A DNA stretch of 64,000 nucleotides from Hemicordylus capensis (lineage: Eukaryota > Chordata > Lepidosauria > Squamata > Cordylidae). The notes under the pieces are model-generated. The model made no database searches. It was given only the letters and a program-made list of their open reading frames with translations, and had not been told where the DNA came from. This document shows, one piece after another, positions 54,401 to 63,615 of this stretch (within the stretch, counting starts at the first letter, position 1; the number at the start of each line of letters is the position of its first letter). The position numbers and the translations under genes are program-made. The stretch covers positions 19,581,820-19,645,819 of the forward strand of contig NC_069670.1 of the NCBI RefSeq assembly GCF_027244095.1. The letters are read 5' to 3'.

Positions 54401-57400
54401 GATTTGGATTTTTTAAAAGGGTCCCAGGGCAAAAAGAGTGGGTGGTGTTGGTAGTGTCCAATGGATGGAAGCTACCACCCAAATTTCAAAGGAATTAGGC
54501 AAAGGGCTGATTTTTTGTGAATTTTTTTAGTTTAAACATCTTTAAGAATTTTCCCATAGGGAATAATGGGGATTCCAGCAAATGTATCACTTCAAATCAA
54601 GGGGAAAGGGATGACCCAGAGCGGAGTGTGGTGGGTGGTAGTGCCCAATGGGGGCAAGGAAACTTCCAGAATTATCTCAAAAGAATTAGGAACATAGGAA
54701 ACTGCCATATACTGAGTCAGACCATTGGTCTATCTAGCTCAGTATTGTCTTCACAGACTGGCAGCGGCTTCTTCAAGGTTGCAGGCAGGAATCTCTCTCA
54801 GCCCTATCTTGGAGAAGCCAGGGAGGGAACTTGAAACCTTCTGCTCTTCCCAGAGCGGCTTCATCCCCTGAGGGGAAGATCTTGCAGTGCTCACACATCA
54901 AGTCTCCCATTCATATGCAACCAGGGCAGATCCTGCTTAGCTATGGAGACAAGTCATGCTCAACCACAAGACTAGTTCTCCTTTCCATTGGGCAAAGGGC
55001 TGATCTTTTGTGAATTGTTGAAGTTTACGTGTCTTTTAAGATTTCTCCCATAGGGAATAATGGAGGTTTCAGCAGCCCCATAATTCCACTTGGGGGGCAC
55101 TGGGGTTTCCCAGAGCGAGGGGTTGTGTAGTGCACATAGGGTGCCAACCACCTCCATTCCCACAAGCCCTTGGGGTACTGGGTTTTGTGTTTCTGAGGTG
55201 TTCATTGTAGATTCTCTGCTAGCATATGAGATTTTCAGTGAAAAACAAGAATCCACTCTCATATGCTACCAGAGAATCTACACACAGAACACCACAGAAA
55301 CAACAGAACCCAGCACCCCATGGATTAGCAACCCTTCCCCTGGCCAATGTGGGGTCAGTAAAAAGTGGCAAGAAGCAAAAGAGCCAATGGGGAACAAGGA
55401 GGGAATTGTCAGCAGGTCAGCCCATGATTTAGGTCACCAATCAGAAGGCTGGGAGGGTGGGAAATTCAAAGAGATGTCAAACACAAAATGGAGACTGACT
55501 CAGAGATCACCACAAAATGGAGGTCCGAAACAACAAAATGTTTTGTAGCCGAAACAGGGACGTTTTGTTTTGTATACAAAACTTTTGGATCTGGAAAATG
55601 GGTGGTTTGTTTTGTATACAAAACACCCGAAACAGGCTGTTTTGGGTACAAAACGTTTTGTATCTGAAACGTTTCACACATCCCTAATATCTATCTATGT
55701 CTATCTATCTGTAAACCTCCTTGGGAACTGTTGTTGAAAACCGGTATATAAATATTTATCATATTCGTAACCAAGAAATGGATCTTTGATTTGAGTGTTT
55801 ATATTTGTGTTACCTCCTTTAGCCCTTAAATATTTGGCTTTGTTTTGCATCCAAAGTTAGGCATGCCCACCTTTTAATTTCAATGGGCCTTCCTTGAGTA
55901 AGGTTCATCGAGAGGACCGTTGCTATTACAGAATCTAAGAAATGGGACAAGACCAACATCTGCAAATGATCTGTGATTAACTTTCTCTATGCTCTTTTAG
56001 ATACTCCAGAGCCCAGCTCTTCCATCCTAGTCCCCTCCTCCTCGGAGGGGGCTCAGCATAAGGACAGTTTCCCCCTGTTCTGCCTCTTCCATGATGCAAA
56101 CTTTGCTTGGGATACTGTCTTTTGGACAATACTTGGGAACACTTTTCAGGAGCAGAAGGATGGCGACATGATTGATGGGGAAGGCGTCTTCAACATCTGG
56201 AGTTTACAACTGATTCCCCCAGAGTTCTGGACCCAAGAGATGTCTTACTCCTGCTCAGACCAAGAGAACAGAAGCATCAGCACTGTGGTCCCCACAAACA
56301 CAGTGCCCACAGACCCAGGTACAGGAAGATGGAACAGCTAATTCAATCCTTCTGTGGGGGAATGTGTATTATAATGGCTAAACTCTCCCCTATGTGGTCT
56401 ATCTATCTATCTATCTGGTTGCTAAGAATCAACACCGACTTGATGGCACTCAATCAATCAATCAATCAATCAATCAAACAAACAAACAAACAAACAAACA
56501 AACTCTCTCCATTATGCACAGCCCTGGGGTATAATTTTCCACCTACACACACACACACACACAATCTGTAGCCTAGGAGGGCGTTGCAGGCTGAAAGGCT
56601 AGCAAAGGAGAAAGGAAGGTGTTGTTCAAGGGAGGAAGAAACCTGGGCTTCAACAGTGGATCTGAGGGAGTGAAGGTCATGGGCAAGAGTAAACTGGGAT
56701 AGGAGGAAAGGAGGGAGAAGGAGGAGGGTTGGTCTTGTGGTAAGTTGTGCCGCTGAGTCAGTGTTGACTCCTGGCGACCACAGAGCCATGTGGTTTTCTT
56801 TAGTAGAATACAGGAGGGGTTTATCATTGCCATGAATTGTCCCCTTTGCTAAGTAGGGTCCACCCTGGTGTGCAGTTGAGTGGGAGGCTACACATGAGCG
56901 ATGTAAGATATTCCCCTTAGGGGACGGGGCCGCTCTGGGAAGAGCACCTGCCTGCTTGCATGCAGAACTTTCCAAGTTCCCTCCCTGGCAAAATAGGGCT
57001 GAGAGAGACTCCCGCCTGTAACCTTCACTTTGAACTACACTCATGGCATTGAGGGAAGCAGCCCTTCCCCTCTGCTCTCCGCTTTTGTTTTGAAACAAGT
57101 TCACATGGCATGCCTCCATGTTTTCCTTCTAGCCAATGGGGGGTGGGGGGAGAGAGAGCTTCCTAAAGAGCTACATCTGCATTTCTAAAGAGAACATCAC
57201 TCTTATCATGCTAATGATTCTGTGTCAGTGCCTCTCTGTATTTGCTCAGGTGTTTTCAGGAAAAGTAGCTTAAAATCAGCATTTTAAAAATCCAGAAATA
57301 TGTCAAGATAAGCTAGAATTTGCATCACAAAGCCTGATTTGTGTGTAGAGTGGGTCCAAGGATCTCAAAGGGACTTCGGGGTAAATTTGGCTGGTGTGTG

Positions 57401-58885
57401 AGAATGCACACACTCTCCTCTGAAGTAGATTTGGGCCCCCCGAATCCAATCCTGATGGAGTGTGCCAGTTGACATATTCACTGGATTTAATCTGACCTCC
57501 CTGTTGGCTATCAGGGACCAGGACAGACAGGACTTTGATTCTCTCCAAATGGAGGCTGCTAACTTCTAGCTTAGCCCGCCCGAGTTATGTCTGGGGTAAA
57601 AAAAATCCTCTATTTCCAGACGCTTTTGAAAAAAACTCTGGGGCTTCTGCTTTCTCCAAAAGTGTTGATGGAGGTGCTGATGGCTATGCGAATAGTCCAT
57701 CTAACCCCTCGAATTAAAATGCCTCGAATCTGCTGTGAAGCAGATTCCCTCTTCAGATACCCCGAGGCATTGAGCCATATGTGAAAAACCTCCTGATGAT
57801 CTTAATGAGCGGTGGGGAACTTGCAGGGAAAGGTGTTCTCTTAAGTAAGCTGTTCAGGGCCTTAAAGGTGATGACCAGCACTTTATATTTCACCCAGAAA
57901 CATTTCATCAGCCAGTGCAACTGCTTAAGAACAGACATGATGTGGTCAAATGCCTTGATCACTTGCCCTTCTGCTCTGCTCTAGATGGCCTCTTGTGTAA
58001 TCTGGCAGCTGACTACCATTTCTCTCTCTCTCTTTCACTTTCTCTTTTTAAAGGGAGATGCAGTCCCATTTTATATTATGCGGTGCCTTGCATTCTCATC
58101 CTCCTGTTGATCCCACCTCTGGCCCTCCTCATCAGAAAGCATCTTGCCAGAGGTAACGCACTCCATAAGAGAAATTGCACAATATCCGGCCACAGTTCAA
58201 ATATAACTCAAAATCCCTTCTCTTTTTCGGTTCTTCCCCACACAGGGCATGAAAAGCAGCCAGCAAATCAAATGCCCATGACGGAAATCACACAGGTAAC
58301 TGGCATCTTTAGCTGCCAACATTTCAGAAATATGTGTTGGCCATCAGTATTTCCAAGAGCAGCTTGGAAACCTCGGGGAAATCCCGTGTGTGGATGAGAA
58401 AATATGGCAGAGCTAAGAAGTGCGGTGGGGGGGGGATGTGGGGCTGAGATGGTGGGGGGGGGGCTGAGATGGCAGAGGATGTTTATGAAGGGATTTGGCC
58501 ATGTCACATGACTCGGCTTGCAGGTGGCAGCTTGCCTAGTTACCTGTGGCGAGGAAAGATGGCGTCCAGGTGACCAGGCACTGAAGCGTTTTAAACTGGA
58601 AGAGAGTTTGTCTTTCTTTTTTTCTTCCAGGCCCTTAATAGGCCACAATAACAATGGGAGATATGGGTGGGCGGGTGCTAAAGCAAACATATTTCCACGC
58701 CAGTAATCGTGGACAGATCTGCAAAATGGTGCAAAGAAACCCATTTAGTTTGTAGTGCATCCCTTCTGCATATTCATGTATTTCTCAGTTGTTTCTCCAA
58801 GAGAAATGGACCAAGATGGCAAACAAGCCTTTGAACTGCCCGTTTTCTGTTCTAGGATTATGCGGAACTCCAGTGCAGCAGGTGA
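48365..58885 (+). CDS. P3: V-C1 immunoglobulin-superfamily receptor with YAEL tail, complete
   Basis: Exons: leader 48,365-48,410; V 50,888-51,202; C1 56,001-56,318; transmembrane 58,054-58,152; cytoplasmic 58,246-58,295 and 58,856-58,885 (stop included). All junctions are GT-AG and in phase, giving 285 residues. Leader 1-17; V-type domain with Cys44, Trp58, Cys101 and J-like end TFLSGMRLIIS (residues 110-120); C1-like domain 121-226 with Cys148, Trp162, Cys205; stalk Cys229; span about 232-256; tail with Tyr278 in TQDYAELQCSR. The second half of the C domain (SYSCSDQENRSISTVVPT) resembles Ig light-chain and TCR constant domains. It is head to head with M3. The long V-C intron holds a hAT element and a SINE. 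It could be a receptor chain or an inhibitory-type partner. No named orthologue recognised. Confidence 0.85.
48590..48865 (+). mobile_element. LINE 3'-end repeat, long copy
   Basis: (TTTG)n/(TTTA)n, 'ttgctcagggcggtttacac', 'gggccagttactctcccgct' and 'aaaggtgcctctttgccaag'. In the first P3 intron. Confidence 0.75.
49015..49555. mobile_element. Two MITE family A copies back to back in inverted orientation
   Basis: 49,015-49,300 is on the minus strand and 49,301-49,555 on the plus strand. They meet at 'gctctgtgtgtttttcacac' and form an inverted repeat of more than 500 bp. Confidence 0.75.
49560..49860 (+). mobile_element. LINE tail fragment
   Basis: T-rich 'ttttgcattataatttgttt' repeats and 'aacaaataaagttg', a LINE-like 3' end. 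Confidence 0.5.
50888..51202 (+). CDS. P3 V-type Ig domain exon with J-like end
   Basis: 315 nt, phase 1 both ends. Acceptor 'gcttccctgtacag', donor GTGAGT. GETVEIDC, ITWYKEEQGK, NVKRSDSGVYYCATS, and FTFLSGMRLIIS directly before the donor. P1 carries the same exon in broken form. Confidence 0.9.
51712..51985 (+). mobile_element. MITE-like repeat family A
   Basis: Full copy from 'gtttttcacacaaggctttt' to 'gcctgctgtgtgaagaac', directly followed by a SINE B. Confidence 0.7.
51986..52315 (+). mobile_element. tRNA-derived SINE (family B) with internal foldback sequence
   Basis: 'atgaattgtcccctttgcta' head and 'gttctatgtccctatg' end. A short foldback element at about 52,102-52,195 replaces part of the middle. 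Confidence 0.65.
52316..52769. other. No feature recognised in the P3 V-C intron
   Basis: Unique-looking sequence. The 125-residue minus-strand frame has no domain or splice support. Confidence 0.4.
52770..53000 (+). repeat. P-family intron block, copy in P3
   Basis: Matches 17,985-18,290 and 38,985-39,215. Confidence 0.75.
53140..53440 (+). mobile_element. LINE-derived repeat
   Basis: 'tgtataccgcccaaaactcg … gggcagcaacggagaaggcc', as at 17,755, 35,930 and 32,040 (in part). Confidence 0.55.
53840..54240 (+). mobile_element. LINE-tail fragment followed by tRNA-derived SINE (family C)
   Basis: LINE tail to about 54,005, then SINE C from 'agcatggtgtagtggctaga' with a B-box-like GTTCAAATCCC, ending in 'aaaataaaaaatg'. 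Confidence 0.8.
54265..55686. mobile_element. Complete non-autonomous hAT element, 8-bp TSD, with nested SINE
   Basis: 1,422 bp with inverted ends TAGGGGTGTGAA and CACACATCCCTA, flanked by a perfect ATATCTAT repeat (54,257-54,264 and 55,687-55,694). The interior has repeated 'gaatccgaatc' and 'ttttgtatacaaaac' motifs. An antisense SINE B is nested at about 54,689-54,985. The 152-residue frame inside does not resemble a transposase. Confidence 0.92.
56001..56318 (+). CDS. P3 C1-like Ig domain exon
   Basis: 318 nt, acceptor 'tatgctcttttag', donor GTACAG. SSSILVPSSSEG, FPLFCLFHDANFAWDTVFWT, GEGVFNIWSLQLIPPEFW, EMSYSCSDQENRSIS. It lacks the usual FYP turn. P1 has the same exon with its second cysteine lost. 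Confidence 0.87.
56398..56563 (+). repeat. Microsatellite cluster
   Basis: (ATCT)n at 56,398, (AATC)n then (AAAC)n at 56,451-56,503, (AC)n at 56,547-56,563, in the P3 intron. Between them are fragments of SINE A tail. Confidence 0.85.
56735..57440. mobile_element. SINE A and B fragments and MITE family C
   Basis: 'tgttgactcctggcgaccac' (SINE A, minus), 'atgaattgtcccctttgcta … gcatgcagaactttcc' (SINE B), then family C repeat from about 57,025. Confidence 0.6.
57441..57970. mobile_element. MITE family C part and antisense LINE-derived sequence
   Basis: 57,420-57,790 matches the element inserted in P1 ('tgccagttgacatattcact', 'cgaatctgctgtgaagcaga'). 57,791-57,970 contains 'cagggccttaaaggtgatga', a LINE phrase. 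Confidence 0.55.
58054..58152 (+). CDS. P3 transmembrane exon
   Basis: 99 nt, acceptor 'ttctctttttaaag', donor GTAACG. GRCSPILYYAVPCILILLLI then PPLALLIRKHLAR. The stalk cysteine is two residues into the exon. There is no charged residue inside the span. Confidence 0.87.
58246..58295 (+). CDS. P3 first cytoplasmic exon, 50 nt
   Basis: Acceptor 'gttcttccccacacag', donor GTAACT. HEKQPANQMPMTEITQ. Same length and phases (1 to 0) as the M1 and M2 tail exons. Confidence 0.82.
58856..58885 (+). CDS. P3 last coding exon with YAEL motif
   Basis: Acceptor 'ttttctgttctag', phase 0. DYAELQCSR then TGA. It places a tyrosine in a YxxL context nine residues from the C terminus after TEITQ. Confidence 0.78.
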   Translation, partial: DYAELQCSR

Positions 58886-58977
58886 AATGGCTGGCGAGAC
58901 CAGGAAGGCAGGGCAGCAGCAGGAGAAGCAAATGCCAACATTTAACATTTCCCCCTTGCTACATGTTGATGTTTGCA

Positions 58978-58983
58978 TTAAAG
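58978..58983 (+). terminator. Possible P3 polyadenylation signal
   Basis: ATTAAA about 95 bp after the stop codon. No other hexamer lies closer. Confidence 0.3.
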
Positions 58984-59149
58984 GCAACCTTTTCTACATT
59001 ATTTGCTTTACTATTTATTATACCTTGTATTTCTGTCCTACCTAATATGGGCATCTCCAGGCGGTTTGATGATGTCACCATCCTCACTCTCATGATTGGC
59101 TTTACTCTGATGGGCATGAGACTGCTTCATACCTGCTTCATTTTGAGCC

Positions 59150-59475
59150 TCATCACCCATTGAGATCATCCAGAGAGGTTCGTCTCCAGTTGCCACCGGC
59201 CCGTCTGATGGCCACATGGGGGACGGGCCTTCTCTGTTGCTGCCCCGAGACTGTGGAATGTGCTCCCTACTCAAATACGAGCCTCCCCATCTCTGACAAC
59301 TTTTTAAAAGCTTTTTGAAGGCTTACCTCTTCACCCAAGCCTTTTAATCTGATTCCGGTTTTAAATTGTTTTAAGGTTTTTATTTTCTGTGTTTTAACCT
59401 GTTCTGTGTCACTGCAAGTTGCCCAGAGATGAAAGTTTGGGGTGGTGTACAAATATGATAACTAAATGAAATGAA
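59150..59475 (+). mobile_element. L2-like LINE 3' end
   Basis: Encodes an AFSVAAPRLWNVLPTQIRAS-like tail when read across 59,225-59,285, then 'gtgtacaaatatgataacta'. Confidence 0.65.
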
Positions 59476-59499
59476 ACAAATACTATATATCTGCTATGC

Positions 59500-59800
59500 A
59501 CTGTGTGATGTGTGCTGGAGGAATTGTCCCCTTTGCTAAGCAGGGCCCACCCTGGTTTGCATTTGAATGTGAGCACTGTACAATATTCCTCTGAGGGGAT
59601 GGAGCTGTTTTGGGAAGAGCACCCACCTTCTTGCATGCAAAAGATTCCAAGTTCCCTCCCTGACATCTCCAAATAAGGCTGAGAGAGACTCTTGCCTGCA
59701 ACCTTGGAGAAGCCACTGCCAGTCTGGGTAAACAATACTAAGTTAGATGGATGGACCAATGGTCTGACTCAGTATATGGCAGCTTTCTTTGTTCCCAGGA
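59500..59800 (+). mobile_element. tRNA-derived SINE (family B)
   Basis: 'aattgtcccctttgctaagc' through 'gcatgcaaaagattccaagt' to 'ctttcttttgttccc'-like end. Complete apart from the first bases. Confidence 0.75.
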
Positions 59801-59809
59801 GAGACTTGC

Positions 59810-60480
59810 CCCCACCCCACTGCAAAAATACCTGCTTCCAAGCAGCAATTGAGGTTGACTTAATAGGCCGCTCTCAGAGGTCCGACTTCCCCCAGCCTGT
59901 ATGAGACAGCCACAAGCTCAGCAAAACTGATACCGCAAATGTTTTTCTCAGAAGAGCCCAGACACCTCTCTGGCAGTCAGGTTTCAGTGCTAGCAAAATG
60001 AGGCCTACAAGAACTGCCACACTAAGTTCCACCCACAAAAAGGTTTTGTTTAGTGTTCCACCCACACTAAGTTCCACCCACACGAAGCTGGGCACTGAAG
60101 GATGAAACGAGTGGCTTTGGTTTCTGTGGGAAACCTATCCCCTTGCTTTTCTGCCACTGTATTTGCCGTCAATTGCTGCAAAGAGCTGAAAGGAAAACAC
60201 TGTTTTAGGCTGCATGAGCCTCTGCATTTCCCCCTGCTTCCCTCTGTAGTTTAGCACCATGGCAGGTGGAAACGAAGCCAAAACTTCAACTTCAGCAAAG
60301 TTCAAAGGGCATTTTGGGATTCTTCCTGAAGAGCAAACGTTGCAAACCAAAGCGTGCCCACAGCCCACACTCACTCTGGATTAAATAACATTTTGTGAGT
60401 CCAGCAGCCCTGCCACAGATGCAGTTCTTTTCCCTCAGTATTATTAGAAGGTAGATTTCAGCATATACCTGTCTTGCAAC
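59810..60480. other. No gene recognised
   Basis: Contains a tandem 'aagttccacccacacta' repeat at about 60,025-60,085. Otherwise unassigned. Confidence 0.45.
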
Positions 60481-60500
60481 GCCAATGTCCTTGTGGCTCT

Positions 60501-60814
60501 GGGTGCTTTCTAGATTACTCGCTAGAACTGTGGTAAAATACTTTGGTTTGGCAGGCTCAAATTAAAAACGATCTCCAGAATCTACAACGGAAAATACAGC
60601 TCCTTTTTTGCAATGGACATACAATGTTATAGCACTAAATTGCATCAATAAAATCCGAAACAAGCCATCCGAAATGTGAACGGCATCCTGCTGACAGCAC
60701 AGAGACTGTGGTGTCACAACACAGGAAATACAGAAGCACACTTAGCAGAAGCACACTTAGAAGTACAGAAGCAGTGTTGTGACACTGTTGTAGAGGTTAA
60801 TCTAGAAAGTGCCC
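60501..60814. mobile_element. MITE family B
   Basis: Inverted ends GGGTGCTTTCTAGATTA and TTAATCTAGAAAGTGCCC. 'agcacagagactgtggtgtc' inside. Confidence 0.75.
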
Positions 60815-60859
60815 TGGTGAGGTTGGATCAACAATACATGTCCTTCTCCGATGCTGCTT

Positions 60860-61225
60860 TTATCTTAATCTGAGTCTAGGCTTGATTTTACTAGTATTAG
60901 TGAAATTTCCAGGTCACCTGGGTGACTTCTATGTTAATTTTCTTTTAGATGATAGAGACCCGACTGGGACTTATAGAGTAGCTAAATTTTGCTCTTTTGC
61001 TTCTAGGGCTCGTTGTTGCTTCTGCTTAGATCATTGGTTCCCAACCAGTTACACAAATCATTGGTTCCCAACCAGTGGCTGTTGAACTACAACTCCCATC
61101 ATTCCCAGTTACACTGGCTAAGACAACATCGGACAGAAATGTACAAATACTTTGTGTAACTGTCTTTTCCCATTTCTGTTCTGTTGCTGGTCATGAACCG
61201 TAATAAAGACCTGACTGACTGAGTT
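60860..61225 (+). mobile_element. LINE-X 3' end
   Basis: KFPGHLGDFYVNFLLDDRDP and YRVAKFC, then 'gtaataaagacctgactgac', the same terminus as the antisense copy at 43,797. A foldback fragment lies at about 61,035-61,115. Confidence 0.65.
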
Positions 61226-61740
61226 CCCGCCTAGGGGAGCTCTTAGGAAAAGGATGTGAGCCCTCTCTTTTCCCCCCATCTTACCAGATTTCAACCCCAC
61301 AGCAAATCCTGAACTGTAGGGACAAAGTGCCATGGCTAAAAACATTTAGCCTGTTTGCCATCATTAAATCCTGGCCAAAGTATGAAATTCTAGGAAAATA
61401 AATATGCCATTAGAGCTGTCCAATAATATAACCTAGACTGAATCAAGTCACATAACAAGTTCTGCCCAGTCTTAAGGGCACATCTGCACTACAGACGTAA
61501 ACTGGTTTAACAATCCTTCTCTCTCCCTTGGGAACTGCATTTCCGGGGGTGGGATGGGCACAAGCAAATCAAATTCAAATCAGGAAATCTCCCAGGTGAG
61601 GGGTCCATCTTGGAAGGCAGGGTATGCATTAGCTGAGGAATAACAATTTGCCAGATGTATTATTAATCTTACTCCCATGTAGATCTTCCAGTATTTAAAA
61701 ACACACCATAACTTATGCTTTATTTCCACAAGAGCCTTGA
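61226..61740. other. No feature recognised
   Basis: Unique-looking sequence without supported exons. Confidence 0.4.
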
Positions 61741-61744
61741 AAGG

Positions 61745-62166
61745 TGAGCCATTATTATTATTTATTATTATTAGAAATATTTATGTATGTTTTTGAACAA
61801 CAAAAAACATTCTCAAAGTGGCTTACAAAGCAACAATGAATGTGAAAATGGTTCCCTGTCCCAAAGGGGCCCATAATCTATAGCAGGGCTGCTCAGCTTT
61901 GGCCCTCCTGCAGATGTTGGCCTATAAATCCCGTAATCCCTGGCTAATGGCCACTGTGGCTGGGGATTATGGGAGTTGTAGTCCAAAAACAGCTGAGGGG
62001 GAGTCTAAGTTGAGCAGGCCTTATCTCCAGTGACTGTTGCTGGTGTCTATCTTATGTTTCTTTATAGATTGTGAGCCCTTTGGGGACAGGAATCCATGTT
62101 ATTTGTTTGTTATTTCTCTGTGTAAACCTCCCTGAGCCATTTTTGGATGGGTGGTATAGTAATTGA

Positions 62167-62217
<51 letters not shown>

Positions 62218-62340
62218 TAATAGGGGGAAACCAAGAGAGGTATCAGGAACAGCCCCTGTATACAGGACTGTATGCTTGGCTGAAGGGACATTTGCTCTCC
62301 TCGGCTAAACAGAAGAGAGCCACCATTTTGAGAAGGCACC
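61745..62340 (+). mobile_element. LINE 3'-end repeat with nested foldback MITE and (AAT)n
   Basis: Foldback element at 61,886-62,022 (inverted 'cccgtaatccctggc'-type arms), (AAT)n at 62,163-62,217. Confidence 0.7.
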
Positions 62341-63030
62341 CTTGGCCCAGTCAGCAGGTGGCCGCTTAACGAGGCCGACCTTTGCCTCAGGGAGAAAACT
62401 CATCCATTATTCATGTGGCAGCTGTCCCCTCTGCTTTCCAAGGAGAGAAATTCCCGAAGCAGTTTACCTCACAAGAGGAAAGACAAAATGGTGCCCTGCC
62501 CCAAAGTCTAAAAAGAAACCCGAGGGAGACACCAGCAACAGCCCCTGGAGAGATTCTGTGATGCATGGGCACAGCAAGACGCCTGGGGGCCAGGGGACAA
62601 TCTCTTCTTAGGGGGGCCCCCCATTGCGCACGTGAATTGTGCGCATCCCCCAGCACCCCAAGCCACGCCCCCTGCACCTGATGTCAGATACAAGGGGGTG
62701 GGGCAACCAGCATCTCCGTCCTTGCCTGCCAGAATCTCCCCACTGCTGCTACTTAACTGTTGGCCTCCAGTTGCGGGATGAGCCAAGCATTGGCAGGTGT
62801 GCTATCGCTGCCTGGCGGGCCTTTCCTCTCCAAGCTGCTGCTCAAGGTAGGGTTGCGATGTAAGCCAGGGCTTGGCAGATCCCAGGCACCAGGGAGGCAC
62901 ATGACTGTGGCGCCTAGACTAGGATATTCAGAGGCGGAGTTATTTAATGGAGTCCTCATTTGTTCCTGCATAAGAATTCAGCTGTCCTAGTTCCCCCAGC
63001 GGTAAAGCCTTCGGAGGCAGTCGAAAGCAA
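62341..63030. other. No gene recognised; hAT-like remnants
   Basis: GC-rich, with 'gccccaaagtctaaaaagaa' LINE-tail phrase. Frames here lack domains. Confidence 0.4.
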
Positions 63031-63042
63031 AAGACACCTTGC

Positions 63043-63089
63043 CTGCAGGAGAGGACAGGATGAGGCCCTTCCTGGGTCAGCAACAGCAT
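63043..63089 (-). pseudogene. M4: leader-exon and promoter relic of an M-family gene
   Basis: The minus-strand sequence 'tcagcgatgctgttg' then a diverged leader (MLLLTQEG…) and 'ctctcctgcag' followed by GCAAGG. The length has changed to 47 nt, so the phase no longer fits, and the TATA position reads 'gtaggttaagcc'. About 200 bp upstream (63,090-63,300) still matches M1-M3, including 'tttcttgtcaagga' and 'ctccatgtgggcg'. No V, C1 or membrane exon was found on the minus strand to its left. Confidence 0.65.
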
Positions 63090-63354
63090 CGCTGAAATCA
63101 ACACCTCCCAGAAAGCAACAACAACCCAAAACAGGCTCCATCGATCTTCGGCTTCAAAGGAGAGGGCTTAACCTACAATGGCGATTTCTTGTCAAGGATC
63201 TCCTCCATGTGGGCGACAAAGTATTTGTAAGCAAGGCCAGTGAGGCTCCAGTCCTAGGCAGACACAGAAGGGGAATCAGCCCCCAGCACTTCACAGAACT
63301 CCTCCCTCTCTTTTATTATTGGAGACTAGCCATTGCAAGAGTAGAGGTGACTTT

Positions 63355-63615
63355 TATACACAGCAGGCTTTATCGCGGGTTTACTGGGAGGCTTTACTGC
63401 GAACTCAAAGTTGTCTCCCAAACCCGATGCAAATAATGGATTTCTTTTAACCTGGATATAAATCAGGCTACATGCTAACACTCTGTGAAAAACCCGAATT
63501 GTGTGTGAACTGCTTCCTGACTTCGGAGAAAACCTGGCCAATTTGCGAATGCACCCCCTCCATTCTGGAGGAGATGTGAGTTAAAGGGCTTTAAAAGCCC
63601 CATGTGACAAACAAG
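63355..63615 (-). mobile_element. MITE-like repeat family A
   Basis: Minus-strand copy from 'cacagcaggctttatcgcgg' to 'gctttaaaagccccatgtga'. Confidence 0.65.

Noticed and set aside
55090-55548. 152-residue frame inside the 54.3-55.7 kb element
   Set aside because: It lies within a non-autonomous hAT element and shows no transposase motif.
55966-56341. MHC or beta-2-microglobulin-like reading of the P3 C domain
   Set aside because: The domain follows a V-type exon in a V-C1 gene and lacks the FYP turn and HV…W pattern of MHC membrane-proximal domains.
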